Below the pieces are notes generated by a model. It was not told the DNA's origin, made no database searches, and saw nothing but the letters and a program-made list of their open reading frames with translations. Below, piece after piece: positions 59,522 to 64,000 of a stretch of 64,000 nt of DNA. Source of the stretch: Acidimicrobiales bacterium. GTDB lineage: Bacteria > Actinomycetota > Acidimicrobiia > Acidimicrobiales > Acidimicrobilacustridaceae. Where the stretch lies: assembly GCA_018401565.1 (NCBI GenBank), contig JAGYKS010000028.1, positions 248,001 to 312,000 of the forward strand, written 5' to 3'. Position 1 is the stretch's first letter, and every line of letters starts with the position of its first letter. The translations under genes were made by a program, and so were the position numbers.

Positions 59522-60670
59522 TCAGCCACCCGAACCACCCACAACGTCGGCCAGCGCCTCGAGGAAACGGTCATTTTCCTGCCGGGTGCCAACGGTGACC
59601 CGCAGACAACCCTCCAGTCGGGGCCACCCTGAGCAGTTGCGCACCAGCACCGACCGGTCCACCAACGCCTGCCACACCTGATCTCCCCGGGCCTTGTCGC
59701 CGGGCGATCCATCGGGACCATGGGGTCGCAGCAGCACGAAGTTGGCACCCGATGGCCACACCTGAACAGCCAGGGTCGTCAACGCAGCGATGATGCGTTC
59801 ACGCTCGCCCACCAGCCGCGCCACGCGGGCTTCCATGTCGCCAACGTGATCAAGCGCAATCAACCCGGCGGCCTGCTTGACCGCATCGAGTCGATACGGA
59901 AGGGCCACCTTGTCGAGTTCGTCAATCAGCCACGACGGTGCCACCACGTAACCCAGGCGCAGCGCAGCAAGCGACCACGTCTTGGAAAACGTGCGGCTCA
60001 CCACCACCGGGGCATCGTCGTCAACCAGGTCCAGAGCGGTGGCGGTGGCGAACTGGCCGTAGGCCTCATCCACCACCATCAATGTGCCGGTGGTGGCAGC
60101 AGTTGCCACCATCTCGGCCACCAAAGCGGCTGACTCCTCGGTGCCGGTGGGATTGTTGGGCGAGCAGACGAACGCCACCGACGGGCGCACGCTGGTCAGG
60201 GTGTCCAGTGCGGCATCGGCATCGATGACAAAGTCTGAACCGCGCTCGGCGGTGACGACTTCGGTACCCACCACCCGGGCAATATGGCTGTGCAGCGCAT
60301 AGGTCGGTTCCCACACCAGTGCCCGCCGACCAGGCCCGCCATAGGCAAGCAGCAGCGTCTGCAGGATCTCGTTGGATCCATTGGCGCACAGCACATTGGC
60401 CGGATCGACACCATGCAGGTCGGCGATGGCGGCACGAAGGCGTTCCGCAGCGCGGTCGGGGTATCGGTTCCAGGCGATGCCACCCAGTGCATCAGCCAGC
60501 GCTTCGGTAAACGCCGGTGGGGGCGGCTCTGGGGACTCATTGGTGTTGAGGCGAACCTCAACGTCGAGCTGGGGTGAGTGGTAGCCGTCCATGAGGCTCA
60601 CATCGAGGCGCGGCGACACAGGCGGGACCGGCGGGACCGGCGACACAGGCGACACTGGCGGGACCGTCAT
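59522..60670 (-). CDS. hisC: Histidinol-phosphate aminotransferase
   Basis: 382 residues. PLP enzyme of fold type I: VRLNTNESPEPPP, NVLCANGSNEILQTLL, WEPTYALH, VCSPNNPTGT, VVDEAYGQFA, VSRTFSKTWSLAALRLGY (PLP Lys in SKTWS) and LRVTVGTRQENDRFL. The first 20 residues are a repeated Pro/Val stretch (VPPVSPVSPVPPVPPVSP) from 9-base tandem repeats; an internal ATG (LMDGYHSP) could be the real start. Start overlaps the hisD stop by 4 bases. Confidence 0.94.
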   Translation of the reverse strand: MTVPPVSPVSPVPPVPPVSPRLDVSLMDGYHSPQLDVEVRLNTNESPEPPPPAFTEALADALGGIAWNRYPDRAAERLRAAIADLHGVDPANVLCANGSNEILQTLLLAYGGPGRRALVWEPTYALHSHIARVVGTEVVTAERGSDFVIDADAALDTLTSVRPSVAFVCSPNNPTGTEESAALVAEMVATAATTGTLMVVDEAYGQFATATALDLVDDDAPVVVSRTFSKTWSLAALRLGYVVAPSWLIDELDKVALPYRLDAVKQAAGLIALDHVGDMEARVARLVGERERIIAALTTLAVQVWPSGANFVLLRPHGPDGSPGDKARGDQVWQALVDRSVLVRNCSGWPRLEGCLRVTVGTRQENDRFLEALADVVGGSGG

Positions 60671-61961
60671 GACGGAGGCCCTTGCTTGCGACGCACACGG
60701 ATCGAGTCGGCGTGAGCCTCAAATCCCTCGGCCACCGCCAGGGCCTCGACCACCGGGCCAAAACGGTCGAACCCTGACTCGTCAACGGTGATGACGTGGA
60801 CCTGCTTGGTGAAGTCGTCCACGGTGAGGGCACTGGCAAAGCGAGCCGAGCCGTGGGTGGGCAGCACATGGCTGGGGCCGGCTACGTAGTCGCCAAACGA
60901 GGCCGGCGACAGCGGGCCGCAGAACACCGCTCCGGCATTGCGCACCGAGTCGGCCAGATCATCGGCGCCAGCGCACATGAGCTGCAGGTGCTCGGGGGCG
61001 ATGTGATTGGCCAGCTCGACGGCCTCGATGGGGCCGTCGACCAGCGCCAGCCATCCGTTGGACGACAGGGTGGCCGAGATCTCCTTGCTGCGTGGTGCCT
61101 CAGCAGCCAGTTCGCCGATCCGGGCATCGATGGCATCAGCCACCTCGGCAGACCAGGTGATGAGCCACGCCAGACCGTCGGGTCCATGCTCGGCCTGCAC
61201 CATGACGTCCACGGCAGCACTGTCGACATCGGTGGTTGCGTCGGCAACGACCACGATCTCTGAGGGTCCGGCAAACGCAGCCGCAATGCCCACGCTGCCG
61301 GCCACCATGCGCTTGGCCAGGGCCACGTACAGGTTCCCCGGTCCGGCGATGACGTCGACCGCAGCGATCGACTCGGTGCCATAGGCCATGGCGGCAATGG
61401 CCTGGGCGCCACCACCGCATACACCTCGTCGACACCAGCCACTGCGGCCGCTGCCAGGGTGACAGTGGCCACGGTTCCTGAGGCGCTCTCTGGCGGGACG
61501 CACAACACCACCTTGTCCACTCCGGCAGCGCGCGCTGGGATGGCAGTCATCAACACGGTGGATGGGTAGGCGGCCCGCCCGCCGGGCACGTAGCAACCGG
61601 CCCGGTCGACCGGCACGGTTCGTCCCCGAACGACGATGCCGTCACGCTCCCACCAGTGATCGATGCGCACCTGGGAGTGGTGAAACGCCCTGATGTTGTC
61701 GGCGGCGGTCTCCAGTGCGTCACGCAAGGACGGATCAATCGCCTCCAGCGCCCGGGCGCACGCCTCCGGGCTGATCCGGAGATCGTCGAGGGCAACGCCA
61801 TCGAACCGTTCGGTGAGCCGGCGCAAGGCCTCGTCGCCGTTGGCACGGACGTCGGCGATGATGGCAGCCACTGCATCAGCAGGACCGTCGGCACCGTCAG
61901 CCGGACGCGGCAAGTTGGCCATGGGGTCGGCAACGCCACGCAGATCCAGACGGTTCAGCAC
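60667..61961 (-). CDS. hisD: Histidinol dehydrogenase (one frameshift)
   Basis: Last two steps of histidine synthesis, zinc- and NAD-dependent. GTG start at 61,961 with AGGAGG five bases upstream (VLNRLDLRGVADP). A missing G near 61,415 separates VAGVDEVYAVG from GAQAIAAMAYGTESIAAVDVIAGPGN. Zinc and catalytic regions: MVQAEHGPDGLAWL, ELANHIAPEHLQLM (catalytic Glu-His) and GPSHVLPTHGSARFASALTVDDF. First gene of hisD-C-B-H-A-F. Confidence 0.94.
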
Positions 61962-62116
61962 AATGCCTCCTGGGCAGCACAAACGACTCCGGAGGCCACG
62001 ATGGTGGCGGGTCCGGTCGACATCACTGGGTTGGGGGTGCGATCAAGGCTCACAACGAGACAACGCTACCGTCAGGCGACGCCAGGTATCGACGTGGTTG
62101 TCCGTTGGGGCACACT

Positions 62117-62329
62117 GTGGCGGTGCAGCGAGAACACGCCGAACTCAGTTCCCTGGCCGCCACGGTCGCCGAAGTGCTCGAACGGGTGACCGCCAGCGCC
62201 GAGCGACTTGGGCGCATCGGAGGCGGGTCCGAGGCCTCCGACCTGTTCGAGGTGGAGCGGTCCCTGGGCCAGGCCAACCGTCGGCTCGATGCCGTGGTGC
62301 GCTCACTCGAGCAACGACTGCGCAACTGA
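62117..62329 (+). CDS. Small helical protein of unknown function
   Basis: 70 residues from GTG 62,117 (TTG 62,105 and GTG 62,123 are alternatives). Two charged amphipathic helices (EHAELSSLAATVAEVLERVTASAERLG; ASDLFEVERSLGQANRRLDAVVRSLEQRLRN) suggest a coiled coil. Divergent from hisD, with the 62-kb intergenic region (61,962-62,116) holding both promoters. No family recognised. Confidence 0.5.
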   Translation: MAVQREHAELSSLAATVAEVLERVTASAERLGRIGGGSEASDLFEVERSLGQANRRLDAVVRSLEQRLRN

Positions 62330-62356
62330 GCCACACCGAACCTGGCCCTAAAAAGG

Positions 62357-62384
62357 GCCGACGCCTCCCGAGGGAGGCGTCGGC
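62357..62384 (-). terminator. Intrinsic terminator downstream of nth
   Basis: Perfect 13-base stem GCCGACGCCTCCC / GGGAGGCGTCGGC. On the minus strand it is followed by CCTTTTTAGG, so it ends transcription coming from nth. On the plus strand there is no T-run, though it may also limit the small gene ending at 62,329. The rest of 62,385-62,612 shows no gene. Confidence 0.8.
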
Positions 62385-62612
62385 TCGAGGACACTGGGCG
62401 GCGGGTCCCATATGTGTCCTCGGGTATCAGGTGGCGGGTACCTGATCCCTCCACGCTACACCCTGGCGGTGACGTCCCACGACACCAGACCAGGATGAAA
62501 AGCGACACCTTCACCTTCAGCACCATCGACCTCACCAGCGGTGGTGGCGGCGCTGTTGCTGACAATCCACCGGCAACCTGACCGGGGTCCACCGCCACCC
62601 CAATGGCAGGTG

Positions 62613-63254
62613 TCACAGCTGTGACGAGGGGCAAAAGTCGGCCAGGACACAGTCGCCGCAGCGTGGGGTACGAGCCGGACAGACCCGACGCCCGTGCAGA
62701 ATCAACCGGAGGCTGAACAGGCCACGCTGCTGTGCCGGCACCATCGGATTCAACGTCAACTCGACGCGAACCGGGTCCTGTTCGTCGGTGATGCCCAGTC
62801 GTCTGACCAGCCGGCCGACGTGGGTGTCGACCGGCAGACCGGGCAGATCGAGTGCCACGCTGCGAACCACGTTGGCGGTCTTTCGCCCCACGCCCGACAA
62901 GCTGACCAGGTCAGCCATGGAGGAGGGAACCTCGCCGTCAAACCGGTCCATCAGCCCGTTGGCCATGCCGATGAGATTGGCGGCCTTGGCCCGGTAGAAA
63001 CCCGTGGAGTGCACCAATTGCTCGACGTGGCCGGGATCAGCTGCAGCGAGTGATCCCGGGTCGGGATAGGCATCAAACAGCGCTGGGGTCACGAGGTTGA
63101 CGCGCACGTCGGTGCATTGGGCCGACAAGATGGTGGCGGCCAGAAGCTCAAAAGGATTGCGGTGGTCGAGTTCACACCGGGCATCGGGGTATTCGGCGGT
63201 GAGGCGAAGGTTGGTTTCGCGGGCCCGTCCGTTTGCTGTTCTCGGTCGAGCCAT
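62613..63254 (-). CDS. nth: Endonuclease III
   Basis: 213 residues from ATG 63,254 (MARPRTANGR); an ATG four codons upstream is possible. Bifunctional DNA glycosylase/AP lyase for oxidised pyrimidines. Helix-hairpin-helix LSGVGRKTANVV with catalytic Lys, VDTHVGRLVRRLG with catalytic Asp, and four-Cys cluster C-x6-C-x2-C-x5-C (CPARTPRCGDCVLADFC) for [4Fe-4S]. Divergent from mshD. Intact. Confidence 0.95.
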   Translation of the reverse strand: MARPRTANGRARETNLRLTAEYPDARCELDHRNPFELLAATILSAQCTDVRVNLVTPALFDAYPDPGSLAAADPGHVEQLVHSTGFYRAKAANLIGMANGLMDRFDGEVPSSMADLVSLSGVGRKTANVVRSVALDLPGLPVDTHVGRLVRRLGITDEQDPVRVELTLNPMVPAQQRGLFSLRLILHGRRVCPARTPRCGDCVLADFCPSSQL

Positions 63255-63373
63255 GTTCCGAAACATTACTCACGGGGTCGAGTGAGGACTCACCGGGTCG
63301 AGCGAGGTTCTCCGCTCGGTCACCCCAGCCCGTAGCCTCAGGGGGTGATGGATCCTGACCACCCGCCCTGCCA

Positions 63374-64000
63374 GTGCCGCCGCCGGGCTTGACCTCGTAT
63401 CGCAGTGGGATCCCACACGACCCTCTGCTGCCGGATTCGGCTGCAGTGGCTGCCGCCGCTGCCGCTGCCGGGGCCCAAGAGATCACCATCGCCGCCCACC
63501 CCGCCACACAGGCCAGCGACGCTGCCGCCGCCACTGCTGGTTTCGACGTCACCCGGGAGATGCTGCAGCTTCGTCGTGCACTTCCGGTCAGATGCTGATC
63601 CGCCGTCGGTTGCCGTGCGGGCGTTTCGACCCGGCCACGACGACCAACGGTGGCTGGAAGTGAATCGCCGGGCATTCGCATGGCATCCCGACCAGGGTTC
63701 GTGGACCGCCACAGACCTGGCCAGACACATGGCCGAGCCGTGGTTTGACCCCGGGGGTTTCCTGGTTCACGACGATGAGTTGACTGGGGACCTTGATGCC
63801 TTTTGCTGGACAAAGGTCCACCCCGCCACTGACCTCGGTCCGCCCATGGGGGAGATCTTCGTCATCGCCGTGGATCCCGATGCCCACGGCCGAGGGCTGG
63901 GCAAGGCCATGACGGTGGCCGGCCTCAACCACCTGCACAGCCAGGGACTGACCGCAGCGATGCTGTTTGTGGAAAGCGACAACCACACCGGCCGGTCCCT
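63374..64000 (+). CDS. mshD: Mycothiol synthase, 3'-truncated by window end (one frameshift)
   Basis: Acetyl-CoA:Cys-GlcN-Ins N-acetyltransferase, last step of mycothiol synthesis. A short N-terminal part (TSYRSGIPHDPLLP ... ATAGFDVTREMLQLRRALP) joins, after an indel near 63,588, to the second GNAT domain: VAVRAFRPGHDDQRWLEVNRRAF, FCWTKVHP, GEIFVIAVDPDAHGRGLGKAMTVAGLNHL (acetyl-CoA loop) and LFVESDNH. The usual first GNAT domain (about 150 residues) seems reduced to about 75. Start is tentative (GTG 63,374). Runs off the window. Confidence 0.82.

Overview
The window is high-GC actinobacterial DNA. Mycothiol synthase (mshD), a decaprenyl-phosphoryl-arabinose operon (dprE2-ubiA-dprE1), a PdtaR-type ANTAR regulator beside polA, and a his-trp-polA-rpsA-coaE-uvrB-uvrA gene set like that of Mycobacterium tuberculosis all point to Actinobacteria. 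The S-layer-homology repeats, Tad pilus genes and a separate trpF suggest a deep branch such as Acidimicrobiia; that placement is inference.

Region 1 (1-10,916) is accessory. A tRNA-Leu(GAG) gene (10,830-10,916, minus strand) is followed, in its direction of transcription, by five further copies of its own 3' end at about 9,505, 8,522, 5,997, 4,371 and 1,016. The copies divide roughly 9.8 kb into five modules of 1.0-3.4 kb: an IS481-type insertion sequence, a HepT/MntA toxin-antitoxin pair, and three modules that each hold one large secreted beta-propeller gene with 7, 7 or 14 repeats. Every passenger gene except the transposase is read in the direction of the tRNA. No integrase is present. 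This tRNA-anchored, integron-like array is the most unusual structure here.

Region 2 (11,017-28,127) is core. It holds secG-tpiA-pgk-gapA-rapZ-methyltransferase-uvrC on the minus strand, nadA, uvrA and uvrB, the dprE2-ubiA-dprE1 operon for the arabinose donor of cell-wall arabinan, and coaE.

Region 3 (28,238-37,848) encodes a Flp pilin with its Tad export machinery (tadC, tadB, cpaF, cpaE, a receiver-like protein, cpaB). A secreted vanadium-haloperoxidase/PAP2-like lipoprotein and a seven-repeat FG-GAP/ASPIC lipoprotein follow.

Region 4 (37,947-45,863) is core information processing and stress defence: rpsA, polA, pdtaR, tRNA-Leu(CAA), ogt, bcp and HU.

Region 5 (46,074-64,000) is amino-acid biosynthesis: trpA-trpB-trpF-trpC, trpE, hisI, and hisF-hisA-hisH-hisB-hisC-hisD. 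Linked genes encode a truncated haemoglobin, an aldo-keto reductase, YgfZ, GroES, endonuclease III and a 3'-truncated mshD.

A caution applies throughout. Many unrelated single-copy genes, including pgk, polA, rpsA, uvrC, rapZ, hisD, hisH and ygfZ, carry single-base frameshifts, often in short homopolymers. Such genes cannot all be dead in a living cell, so uncorrected indels in the assembly are the best explanation. Broken reading frames are therefore annotated as genes spanning the shift, not as pseudogenes.
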